A stretch of 5,095 nucleotides of DNA from Sphingomonadales bacterium (GTDB lineage: Bacteria > Pseudomonadota > Alphaproteobacteria > Sphingomonadales > Sphingomonadaceae): the NCBI GenBank assembly GCA_024636595.1, contig JAGXGT010000026.1, positions 1 to 5,095 on the forward strand. The letters run 5' to 3'. Position 1 is the stretch's first letter. Each line of letters starts with the position of its first letter. A program made the translations under genes and the position numbers. Shown piece by piece: positions 1 to 5,095 of this stretch. Below the pieces are notes generated by a model. That model made no database searches, had not been told where the DNA came from, and was given only the letters and a program-made list of their open reading frames with translations.

Positions 1-2
1 CC

Positions 3-356
3 CACCGGATGCGCGAACTCTTCCCCGCTGCATGGACCTGGACCACGCCCGAAGCCAAGGCCTGTACCAGCGATTATGCCTGGATGGGCTGGCTGGGAAT
101 GACGCCGGACAGTTGCAGGAATGGCACGCTGGCGCTGCCGCTGGACCAACAGTGGATGATGGCAGGGTGGCCCAATCGCACCATCGCCCGGATGGAGGCG
201 GTCGGGGCGCGGATCATGATCACCGGGCCGATGGACGAGGATGAATCCGGTCGTGGCCTGACCTATGGCGCGCAACTGGCAGAGATACCCCGCAGCTATA
301 ACGGCTATGTGATGGTCGAGGATATTCTGAAGGTCGGGCCGGCGCTTGTTCGCTGA
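3..356 (+). CDS. 3' end of a probable glycerophosphodiester phosphodiesterase family protein (5' end outside window)
   Basis: An open frame runs in from the window edge (first full codon at 3) and stops at TGA 354-356, giving about 117 C-terminal residues. The ATG at 9 is unlikely to be the start, because the frame is open to the edge and no ribosome-binding site can be seen. The visible protein has an EAKACTSDYAWMGWLG segment, a GWPNR motif, a stretch of the type 'ARMEAVGARIMITGP', then AQLAEIPRSYNGYVMVEDI near the end. This resembles the last strands of GDPD-type TIM barrels, where an 'R(M)..AG..v..GP' strand is followed by a final 'GYDGy..D.I' strand. Family members hydrolyse glycerophosphodiesters to glycerol 3-phosphate and an alcohol. 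The catalytic N-terminal part is not in the window, so the assignment rests on recalled family wording and is tentative. No membrane segment is seen. Base composition matches the neighbours. Confidence 0.5.
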   Translation, partial: HRMRELFPAAWTWTTPEAKACTSDYAWMGWLGMTPDSCRNGTLALPLDQQWMMAGWPNRTIARMEAVGARIMITGPMDEDESGRGLTYGAQLAEIPRSYNGYVMVEDILKVGPALVR

Positions 357-514
357 GCGAATATCAGCGTTCGTTCAGGATTGCCCAGGGCGCCTATTGA
401 CGACAGGCGTGGTTCGACAGGCTCACCACTAACGGATTGGTGGATGTTTCGCTTATATCGCACTGCAAAAACCATGCTTGCGCCCAGGCGCCGCCTCGCC
501 TAATCCCCGCGATC
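357..514. other. Intergenic region upstream of ileS
   Basis: This 158-nt gap lies between the upstream gene's stop and the ileS ATG. It contains two abutting short hairpins, CGCCT/AGGCG (391-409) and GTGGT/ACCAC (409-429). Neither is followed by a T-run, so neither looks like a canonical intrinsic terminator. The ileS promoter presumably lies here or further upstream, but I could not find a convincing -35/-10 pair; TTATAT at 453-458 has no good partner. No T-box-like leader is apparent, which fits a Gram-negative ileS. Confidence 0.5.
409..435. repeat. Half-copy of a sphingomonad-type palindromic repeat
   Basis: The sequence around GTTCGACAGGCTCACCAC, ending in TAACGG, forms a 5-bp stem (GTGGT 409-413 with ACCAC 425-429) around an 11-nt loop. 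It shares the layout TCGAC...GCTC...CAC.AACGG with the right arm of the larger inverted repeat between ileS and lspA. From memory, TTCGACAGGCTCA...CGAACGG units are frequent between genes in Sphingomonadales. Only one arm is recognisable here, so it is probably a decayed or partial copy. Confidence 0.5.
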
Positions 515-3490
515 ATGAGCGATCCCAAAGCAGATTATAAAGACACGGTTTTCCTGCCGAAAACTGATTTCCCGATGAAGGCCGGCCTTGCCCAAAAGGA
601 ACCGGCGATTTTGGAACGCTGGCAGCAGATTGGTCTCTATGAAAAGCTGCGCGAAGCCCGCGCCGGTCGCGAGAAATTCATTCTTCACGATGGCCCGCCT
701 TATGCCAATGGCAATATCCATATTGGCCACAGCCTCAACAAGACGCTGAAGGATCTGGTGGTTCGTTCGCAGTCGTTGCTGGGCAAGGACGCGCCGTTTG
801 TGCCGGGCTGGGACTGTCACGGCCTGCCGATCGAGTGGAAGATCGAGGAAGAATATCGCAAGAAGAAGCGCAACAAGGACGAGGTCCCGGCCAGCGAATT
901 CCGCGCCGAATGCCGGACCTATGCCGACAATTGGGTGAATGTGCAGCGCGAGGAATTCAAGCGGCTCGGCATCTTAGCCGAGTGGGACAAGCCCTATCTG
1001 ACGATGGATTATGACGCCGAAGCGGCGATTGTTACTGAGCTATTGAAGTTCGCCGAAGCGGGCCAGCTTTATCGCGGCGCCAAGCCGGTGATGTGGTCGC
1101 CGGTCGAGAAGACCGCGCTGGCCGAGGCCGAGGTGGAATATGAGGATATCGTCTCGACGCAGATTGATGTGGCGTTCGAGATTGTCGAAGCGCCGAATGC
1201 GCCGGAACTGGTCGGCGCCCATGCGGTGATCTGGACGACGACGCCGTGGACAATTCCGGTCAATCAGGCTTTGGCTTATGGGGCGGAAGTTGAATATGCG
1301 CTGGTGACCATTAAAGGATTCGACGGAGCCGAATTCGGTGAACATGAGGGCAAGAAAATTCTCGTCGCCAGAGATTTGGTTCCCACATTGGAAAAGCGCG
1401 CAGATCGTTTTCACATCGCTCCGAACGACGTTCCTGAGTATGAATGGACGATCATCAAAGGCTCCAAACTCGCCGGAGCCACCGCCAAGCATCCAATGGC
1501 GGACAAATTCCCGGACAGCGAATTTTTCACCAAGCCCCGCCCGTTCCTCGATGGTTCGCACTTCGTGACCACCGATGCGGGTACCGGGCTGGTCCATATG
1601 TCGCCGGACCATGGCGAGGATGATTTCGATCTGTGCAAGAAAAACGGCATCAATCCGGTGTTCGCGGTCGAGGCCGATGGCGTCTATCGCGACGATTGGG
1701 AATGGCTGCCGCGCGGCGACGAGCGCGCCGGCGGGGTGATCAACAAGAATTTCAACGGCCCACAAGGCCCGATCTGCTCGGATTTGCGCGAGGCGGGTGC
1801 CCTGCTCTCGGCCAGCGCTGATTTTACCCATAGCTATCCGCACAGCTGGCGCTCGAAAGCGAAGATCATCTACCGCTGCACGCCGCAATGGTTTGTGCCG
1901 ATGGACAGCGCCCTGATCCATTTGCCGGCCAAAACGCCGCAGGAAAAAAACTGGGAAAGCGAAGGCGGCGCAATGGACCCGTCGGACGAGGTGCTTTGCG
2001 CATCGCCCAGCCTGCGCGACATTGCTCTCGACGAAATCCGCGAGCAGGTGCGCTTTGTGCCGGAACGCGGTCGTCGCCGCCTGGAATCGATGGTCGAGGG
2101 CCGCCCCGACTGGGTATTGTCGCGCCAGCGCGCCTGGGGCGTGCCGATTGCGCTTTATGTCGATCGCAAGAGCGGCGAATATCTAAACGATCCGGCGGTC
2201 AATGCGCGGATCATCGCCGCCTTCAAGGCCGGTGGTGCCGATGCCTGGTTCAACGCCGATCATCAGGATTTTCTGGGCAACGACCACGCGCTCGACGATT
2301 ATGAAGTGGTCACCGACATTCTCGATGTCTGGTTTGACAGCGGCTGCACCCACGCCTTTGTGCTGGAAAGCGGCAAATGGCCGGACCTGCTCCGGTCCGA
2401 TGACAAGCGCCCGGCGGATCTCTATCTCGAAGGCAGCGACCAGCATCGCGGCTGGTTCCAGTCGAGCCTGCTCGAAAGCTGCGGTACACGGGGCCACGCG
2501 CCTTATGAGGCTGTGCTGACCCACGGCATGACGCTCGACAAGACCGGCAAGAAAATGTCGAAATCGCTCGGCAATACGCTTGATCCGAAGAAGATCATCG
2601 ATGTGCAGGGCGCGGATATCTTGCGGCTGTGGGCGGCAAGTGTCGATTTTACCGAGGACCACCGGATCGGCGATGAAATCCTAAAAGGGGTTTCGGACAG
2701 CTACCGGAAGCTGCGCAACACGTTCCGCTATATGCTCGGCGGGCTGGGTGATTTTACCGATGTCGAGCGCGTCGCGGTTGCCGACATGCCGGAGCTGGAG
2801 CGCTATATCCTGCACCGTCTGGCCGAAGTGGACGCGGAGCTGAAGCAGCATGTGAATGATTTTGCTTTCGGTCCCTTTATGCGAACGCTCAACGCTTTCG
2901 CGCAGGAAGATTTGAGCGCCTTCTTCTTCGATATCCGTAAGGATTGCCTCTATTGCGATGCGCCGGATGATCCGAAGCGGATGGCTTACCGGACGGTGAT
3001 GGATATCCTGTTCCACGCCCTCACCCGCTATATCGCGCCGGTGCTGGTGTTTACCGCGGAAGAGATCTGGCAGAGCCGGTTCCCGGATGAGGCGGATAGT
3101 GTCCATCTCAAGGAGTGGCCTGACTTTATAGAACAAAATAGGAGCTTTTTTGATAAGCCCGGAGATATCTTAAGGCGGTGGCAAGAAATTCGAGCGTTAC
3201 GAACTAAGATAACGGAAGCGATCGAGCCTCTTCGTCGTGACAAAATTATCCGATCTAGCCTTGAGGCTGATGTGAAATTGCATCCCACTCAAAATGGTCT
3301 GCAGCATCTTAGCAACGAAGGTTGGCAAGAAATTTTAATCTGTGCTGATCTGTCGGTTGGTAGCGATATCGAAGGCGATGTAGTTGTCACCAAGACCGAC
3401 AACCATAAATGTGGTCGCTGCTGGCGCTTGCTTCCCGAAGTGGAAGAGGATGGTGCGCTTTGTGATCGTTGTGCGGAGGTTTTGGCGTGA
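515..3490 (+). CDS. ileS: Isoleucyl-tRNA synthetase (isoleucine--tRNA ligase)
   Basis: This cytoplasmic class Ia aminoacyl-tRNA synthetase joins isoleucine to tRNA-Ile using ATP and edits mischarged valine. The 991-residue protein is complete. The Rossmann-fold HIGH signature is at residues 69-72, preceded by HDGPPYANGN, and KMSKS is at 680-684. The CP1 editing domain shows TTTPWT at 241-246 and GTGLVHMSPDHGEDDF at 356-371, whose aspartate at 365 matches the conserved editing aspartate of the family. An anticodon-binding helical domain follows, then a C-terminal zinc knuckle with Cys 966, 969, 983 and 986 (CGRC...CDRC). The ATG at 515 is chosen because MSDPKADYKDTVFLPKTDFP is a normal N-terminus for the family. 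A TTG at 437 in the same frame would add 26 unrelated residues encoded by repeat-rich intergenic DNA. The Shine-Dalgarno signal before 515 is weak. Oddities are an insertion of about 27 residues relative to E. coli near residues 469-497 and a GC-poor stretch encoding roughly residues 869-965. Confidence 0.97.
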   Translation: MSDPKADYKDTVFLPKTDFPMKAGLAQKEPAILERWQQIGLYEKLREARAGREKFILHDGPPYANGNIHIGHSLNKTLKDLVVRSQSLLGKDAPFVPGWDCHGLPIEWKIEEEYRKKKRNKDEVPASEFRAECRTYADNWVNVQREEFKRLGILAEWDKPYLTMDYDAEAAIVTELLKFAEAGQLYRGAKPVMWSPVEKTALAEAEVEYEDIVSTQIDVAFEIVEAPNAPELVGAHAVIWTTTPWTIPVNQALAYGAEVEYALVTIKGFDGAEFGEHEGKKILVARDLVPTLEKRADRFHIAPNDVPEYEWTIIKGSKLAGATAKHPMADKFPDSEFFTKPRPFLDGSHFVTTDAGTGLVHMSPDHGEDDFDLCKKNGINPVFAVEADGVYRDDWEWLPRGDERAGGVINKNFNGPQGPICSDLREAGALLSASADFTHSYPHSWRSKAKIIYRCTPQWFVPMDSALIHLPAKTPQEKNWESEGGAMDPSDEVLCASPSLRDIALDEIREQVRFVPERGRRRLESMVEGRPDWVLSRQRAWGVPIALYVDRKSGEYLNDPAVNARIIAAFKAGGADAWFNADHQDFLGNDHALDDYEVVTDILDVWFDSGCTHAFVLESGKWPDLLRSDDKRPADLYLEGSDQHRGWFQSSLLESCGTRGHAPYEAVLTHGMTLDKTGKKMSKSLGNTLDPKKIIDVQGADILRLWAASVDFTEDHRIGDEILKGVSDSYRKLRNTFRYMLGGLGDFTDVERVAVADMPELERYILHRLAEVDAELKQHVNDFAFGPFMRTLNAFAQEDLSAFFFDIRKDCLYCDAPDDPKRMAYRTVMDILFHALTRYIAPVLVFTAEEIWQSRFPDEADSVHLKEWPDFIEQNRSFFDKPGDILRRWQEIRALRTKITEAIEPLRRDKIIRSSLEADVKLHPTQNGLQHLSNEGWQEILICADLSVGSDIEGDVVVTKTDNHKCGRCWRLLPEVEEDGALCDRCAEVLA

Positions 3491-3498
3491 TAGTCTCG

Positions 3499-3572
3499 CC
3501 GTTCGTCTCGAGCGAAGTCGAGAGACATGCTTCGCACCACCAATGTGTCTCGACTACGCTCGACACGAACGG
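3499..3572. repeat. 74-bp inverted repeat (sphingomonad-type intergenic palindrome) between ileS and lspA
   Basis: Two 29-nt arms, 3499-3527 (starting CCGTTCGTCTCGAGCG) and 3544-3572 (ending CGACACGAACGG), are reverse complements at 26 of 29 positions, with a 16-nt loop (3528-3543). Each arm also has its own inner symmetry: TCTCGA-GCGAAG-TCGAGA in the left arm and a near-match in the right arm. This could fold as one long cruciform/hairpin or as two small ones. It fills most of the 90-nt ileS-lspA gap. I recognise it as a repeat family common in Sphingomonadales, comparable in style to REP elements; copy number in this genome cannot be judged from one window. There is no T-run after it, so it is not a clear intrinsic terminator, though as RNA it could weaken read-through or protect an upstream 3' end. 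Confidence 0.85.
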
Positions 3573-3580
3573 AATTTGAA

Positions 3581-4114
3581 ATGACCGATACCGACCAAAT
3601 CAAAAAATACCGCCGCACCGGGCTGATTATCGCCTTTCTGATCTTCATTCTTGATCAGGTCAGCAAGTTTCTGGTGATGCAGCCCTTGCAGTTGCCGGTT
3701 CGCCGCCAGATCGAGCTGCTGCCGTTTTTCAACCTGACCTGGGCGCAGAATTATGGGGTTTCGATGGGGTTTCTGACCGCGTCGACCGATTTTCAGCGCT
3801 GGGCGCTGGTTGCGCTGACCGGGTTGATCGGTATTGCTGTCTTTATCTGGATGCAGCGGGAAAAAGCCAAATGGGATATTGTCGCGCTGGGCATGATCCT
3901 GGGCGGGGCGATGGGCAATATCGTTGATCGCGCGCGGCTTGGCTATGTTGCCGACTTTGCCGATCTGCATATCGGCGATTTTCGGCCCTTCCTGATTTTC
4001 AATCTGGCCGATGCCTGTATCAGCATCGGCGTGGTGATCCTGCTTGCGCGGGCGCTGTTAATTCGCGAAAAGACGGACGATACAAAAGACGATGTTCAGC
4101 TTGACGAAAGTTGA
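3581..4114 (+). CDS. lspA: Lipoprotein signal peptidase (prolipoprotein signal peptidase II)
   Basis: This inner-membrane aspartyl protease removes signal peptides from diacylglyceryl-modified prolipoproteins, acting after Lgt and before Lnt. The 177-residue protein has the usual length and four predicted membrane segments, at roughly residues 13-30, 71-91, 98-113 and 137-161. Family signatures are visible: DQVSK at 25-29, NYGVSMGF near 57-64, GNIVDR with catalytic Asp116, and FNLADACISIG with catalytic Asp144. The segment YVADFADLH at 122-130 corresponds to the usual VVDFID region. The ATG at 3581 is chosen because it gives a normal N-terminus and has GGAA (3571-3574) six bases upstream. A longer in-frame start at 3527 would translate the inverted repeat. 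The basic and acidic tail after residue 160 is unremarkable. It sits 90 nt after ileS, a common pairing in proteobacteria, and just before a lipoprotein gene. Confidence 0.95.
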   Translation: MTDTDQIKKYRRTGLIIAFLIFILDQVSKFLVMQPLQLPVRRQIELLPFFNLTWAQNYGVSMGFLTASTDFQRWALVALTGLIGIAVFIWMQREKAKWDIVALGMILGGAMGNIVDRARLGYVADFADLHIGDFRPFLIFNLADACISIGVVILLARALLIREKTDDTKDDVQLDES

Positions 4115-4156
4115 CCTGTGACAGGAGCGCGCTATCAGGCTCCGTAAGAGATTTTT

Positions 4157-4161
4157 GAGGG
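4157..4161 (+). promoter_or_regulatory. Ribosome-binding site of the lipoprotein gene
   Basis: GAGGG lies 8 nt before the ATG at 4170, a good Shine-Dalgarno spacing. It decides the start: a TTG at 4155 in the same frame overlaps this site and would extend the signal peptide by only MRDII. Confidence 0.7.
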
Positions 4162-4169
4162 ATATAATC

Positions 4170-4577
4170 ATGCGTAAATCGACCGTCGCCATCAGCCTTG
4201 TTTCGCTGGCCAGCCTGACCGCCTGCGGCTCCAGTGGGCTGTTCGACCGCGACCGGCCCGATGAATTCGCGGTTTCGCGCCAGCCACCGCTGGTGATCCC
4301 TCCGGATTTCTCTCTCGTCCCGCCGCAGCCCGGCGAGCCTCGTCCGCAAACCGGTGGTCTGCAGCAGCAGACGCTGGAAGCGCTGTTTGGCGGCCCGCAA
4401 GCGCGCAGCATCACCGAATCGGCGATTGTCGGGCAGGCTGGTGACTCCGATGCGGGGATTCGATCCTCGGTCGGTGATCCGGAAACGTTCACTGTCGACA
4501 AGGGCAGCGTAACCCGCGACATCATTGCTGCACCGGAAGGTGACGGGCAGAATGCACAGGCGGCTGTTCCGGAGTGA
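4170..4577 (+). CDS. DUF3035 family lipoprotein, possible BamF-like BAM complex subunit
   Basis: This is a small predicted outer-membrane lipoprotein of 135 residues. The N-terminus MRKSTVAISLVSLASLTACG is a classic type II signal peptide: positive residues at 2-3, a hydrophobic core, and a lipobox LTAC with the lipidated cysteine at 19. The mature chain begins with a flexible segment carrying RPDEFAVSRQPPLVIPPDF (residues 29-47) and further prolines to about residue 59, the hallmark I associate with DUF3035. Alphaproteobacterial proteins of this kind have been described as BamF, related to the N-terminal lasso of BamC that binds BamD; that functional link is from memory and not shown by the sequence. 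The rest is low in hydrophobicity, rich in Gly, Asp and Gln, and has no catalytic motif. It follows lspA by 55 nt, so it may be co-transcribed and is a likely substrate of that peptidase. The start is supported by GAGGG 8 nt upstream. Confidence 0.8.
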   Translation: MRKSTVAISLVSLASLTACGSSGLFDRDRPDEFAVSRQPPLVIPPDFSLVPPQPGEPRPQTGGLQQQTLEALFGGPQARSITESAIVGQAGDSDAGIRSSVGDPETFTVDKGSVTRDIIAAPEGDGQNAQAAVPE

Positions 4578-4582
4578 TGACG

Positions 4583-4659
4583 GTGCTCCGCACTGGATGC
4601 GGAGCTTTGGCGATTGTGCACGCTTTTTAATGCAGGGCTCCGGAGCAAGTGCGGAGCAC
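4583..4659 (+). terminator. Nested hairpins downstream of the lipoprotein gene, possible terminator
   Basis: GCTCCGCA (4585-4592) pairs perfectly with TGCGGAGC (4598-4605) around a 5-nt loop and is followed by only TTT. A second TGCGGAGC copy (4650-4657) allows GTGCTCCGCACT (4583-4594) to form a perfect 12-bp pairing with AGTGCGGAGCAC (4648-4659). Between them is the self-complementary GCTCCGGAGC (4637-4646). The T-tract after the first stem is short and the TTTTT at 4624-4628 lies 18 nt beyond it, so termination is plausible but not canonical. Confidence 0.45.
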
Positions 4660-4721
4660 AGTGGCTTGCGCCTCGTTATCCCTCAAATGAAGCAATTCCC
4701 CATACCGAATTGATGTGACAG

Positions 4722-4741
4722 CTTCTCCCCTAAGGGAGAAG
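4722..4741. repeat. CTTCTCCC/GGGAGAAG hairpin, copy 1 (3' of DUF167 gene)
   Basis: A perfect 8-bp stem, CTTCTCCC (4722-4729) with GGGAGAAG (4734-4741), has a CTAA loop. It lies two bases beyond the stop codon of the minus-strand DUF167 gene and could act as a 3'-end hairpin for it. There is no T-run on either side. A longer version of the same hairpin lies on the other side of that gene. Confidence 0.7.
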
Positions 4742-4743
4742 GT

Positions 4744-5037
4744 TTATCGCGGAATAGCGATTACCTTGGTTCTCGCATTACCGCCCCGAACAATTTCCAG
4801 CGATGTTCTGGGCAGCCCGAGCGCTTTCGACAGCAGCTTCAAAACGGCCAAATTGGCTTTTCCATTCTCCGGTGTAGCGGTCACGCGAATCAGCAATATG
4901 GCACCCGGCCGATTTTCGTCTGGCAGGCTGATGCTGTTTTCTCCCGCATTGGGGGTGACCTTGATAGTCAGCTCACCGCCATCGGCGAGCGCCAACATTT
5001 CTTCACGGGGCGGGAACAGGGTCTTTTTTGCCATCAT
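4744..5037 (-). CDS. DUF167 (YggU family) protein
   Basis: This is a small soluble protein of 97 residues, within the family's usual 75-110. The DUF167 signature is clear: a first strand TIKVTPNAGENSI (about residues 24-36), then LLIRVTATPENGKANLAVLKLLSKALGL (about 48-75) containing the near-invariant P-E-x-G-K-A-N block, then SLEIVRGGNARTKVIAI (about 79-95) with the conserved G-x-x-x-R-x-K pattern. No biochemical function is firmly established for the family. The start at 5037 (MMAKK) has a second ATG directly behind it at 5034; AGG ending 4 nt before the first ATG, or 7 nt before the second, makes the 5034 start equally reasonable. The gene converges on the lipoprotein gene and has a hairpin repeat on each side. 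Composition matches the surroundings. Confidence 0.9.
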   Translation of the reverse strand: MMAKKTLFPPREEMLALADGGELTIKVTPNAGENSISLPDENRPGAILLIRVTATPENGKANLAVLKLLSKALGLPRTSLEIVRGGNARTKVIAIPR

Positions 5038-5055
5038 CGTACCTGACTGATGCTT

Positions 5056-5081
5056 CCCCTTCTCCCTTGAGGGAGAAGGGG
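5056..5081. repeat. CCCCTTCTCCC/GGGAGAAGGGG hairpin, copy 2 (5' of DUF167 gene)
   Basis: A perfect 11-bp stem, CCCCTTCTCCC (5056-5066) with GGGAGAAGGGG (5071-5081), has a TTGA loop. Its core is the same as copy 1. On the minus strand it lies about 20 nt upstream of the DUF167 start, so it is either in that gene's leader or marks the end of a neighbouring gene outside the window. Hairpins of this wording are dispersed repeats in several proteobacterial genomes, as far as I recall. Confidence 0.7.
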
Positions 5082-5095
5082 ATGGAGCCTTATCG

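Larger units (their letters stand above)
4578..4743. other. Convergent intergenic region with several hairpins
   Basis: This 166-nt region lies between the lipoprotein gene (+) and the DUF167 gene (-). No credible gene is seen in it. It holds the GCTCC/GGAGC hairpin cluster (4583-4659), a TTTTT run at 4624-4628, and the CTTCTCCC hairpin (4722-4741). Together these are the likely transcription stop zone for both converging genes. Confidence 0.6.

Noticed and set aside
437..514. In-frame TTG at 437 as the ileS start, adding 26 residues
   Set aside because: The extension is not IleRS-like, begins at the edge of the repeat, and the ATG at 515 gives the family's normal N-terminus.
1040..1921. Long minus-strand open frame (293 codons) inside ileS
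   Set aside because: It is a shadow frame opposite a strongly conserved gene, a common effect of GC-rich codon use; the translation shows no recognisable domain.
3499..3572. CRISPR or insertion-sequence end as explanation for the inverted repeat
   Set aside because: There is only one unit, with no spacers, no transposase gene and no target-site duplication; it fits a short dispersed palindromic repeat better.
3527..3580. Upstream in-frame ATG at 3527 for lspA
   Set aside because: It would translate part of the inverted repeat. The ATG at 3581 has a ribosome-binding site and the expected protein length.
3289..3648. Minus-strand open frame across the end of ileS, the inverted repeat and the start of lspA
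   Set aside because: It spans the palindrome and two real genes on the other strand, and its translation is low-complexity with no known motif.
4163..4168. Perfect TATAAT box just before the lipoprotein ATG
   Set aside because: It would place transcription start at or after the start codon, there is no -35 at the right distance (4140-4145 is CTCCGT), and it overlaps the ribosome-binding-site spacer.
4715..5050. Plus-strand open frame of 111 codons over the DUF167 gene
   Set aside because: It lies opposite a gene with a clear DUF167 signature and begins inside the hairpin region without a ribosome-binding site.

Overview
The window looks like a piece of an alphaproteobacterial chromosome, most likely from the order Sphingomonadales. 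Three things point there: the wording of the isoleucyl-tRNA synthetase, the gene order ileS - lspA - DUF3035 lipoprotein, and intergenic palindromes built on TCGAGCGAAGTCGA / TTCGACAGGCTCA, which I know as common repeats in sphingomonad genomes. The organism is inferred from recall; no search was run.

Layout. Positions 3-356 (+) hold the 3' end of a gene that starts outside the window, probably a glycerophosphodiester phosphodiesterase-like protein. Positions 357-514 are intergenic and carry small hairpins and a half-copy of the sphingomonad palindrome. Positions 515-3490 (+) are a full-length ileS. Positions 3491-3580 are a spacer almost filled by a 74-bp inverted repeat. Positions 3581-4114 (+) are lspA, the lipoprotein signal peptidase, followed 55 nt later by a small lipoprotein gene (4170-4577, +) of the DUF3035 (BamF-like) type. 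Positions 4578-4743 are a hairpin-rich convergent intergenic region. Positions 4744-5037 (-) are a DUF167/YggU-family gene with a CTTCTCCC...GGGAGAAG hairpin on each side.

How the genes fit together. ileS, lspA and the lipoprotein gene run in the same direction and could be co-transcribed. IleRS charges tRNA-Ile for translation. LspA cuts the signal peptides of prolipoproteins in the inner membrane, and the next gene encodes one of its likely substrates, which may belong to the outer-membrane protein assembly (BAM) machinery. The DUF167 gene is convergent and seems unrelated.

This is essentially a housekeeping region and I found no convincing new system. Points for a second look are the repeat that appears to supply the lspA ribosome-binding site, a sharply GC-poor stretch in the 3' part of ileS, an insertion in IleRS relative to E. 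coli, and competing hairpins behind the lipoprotein gene.
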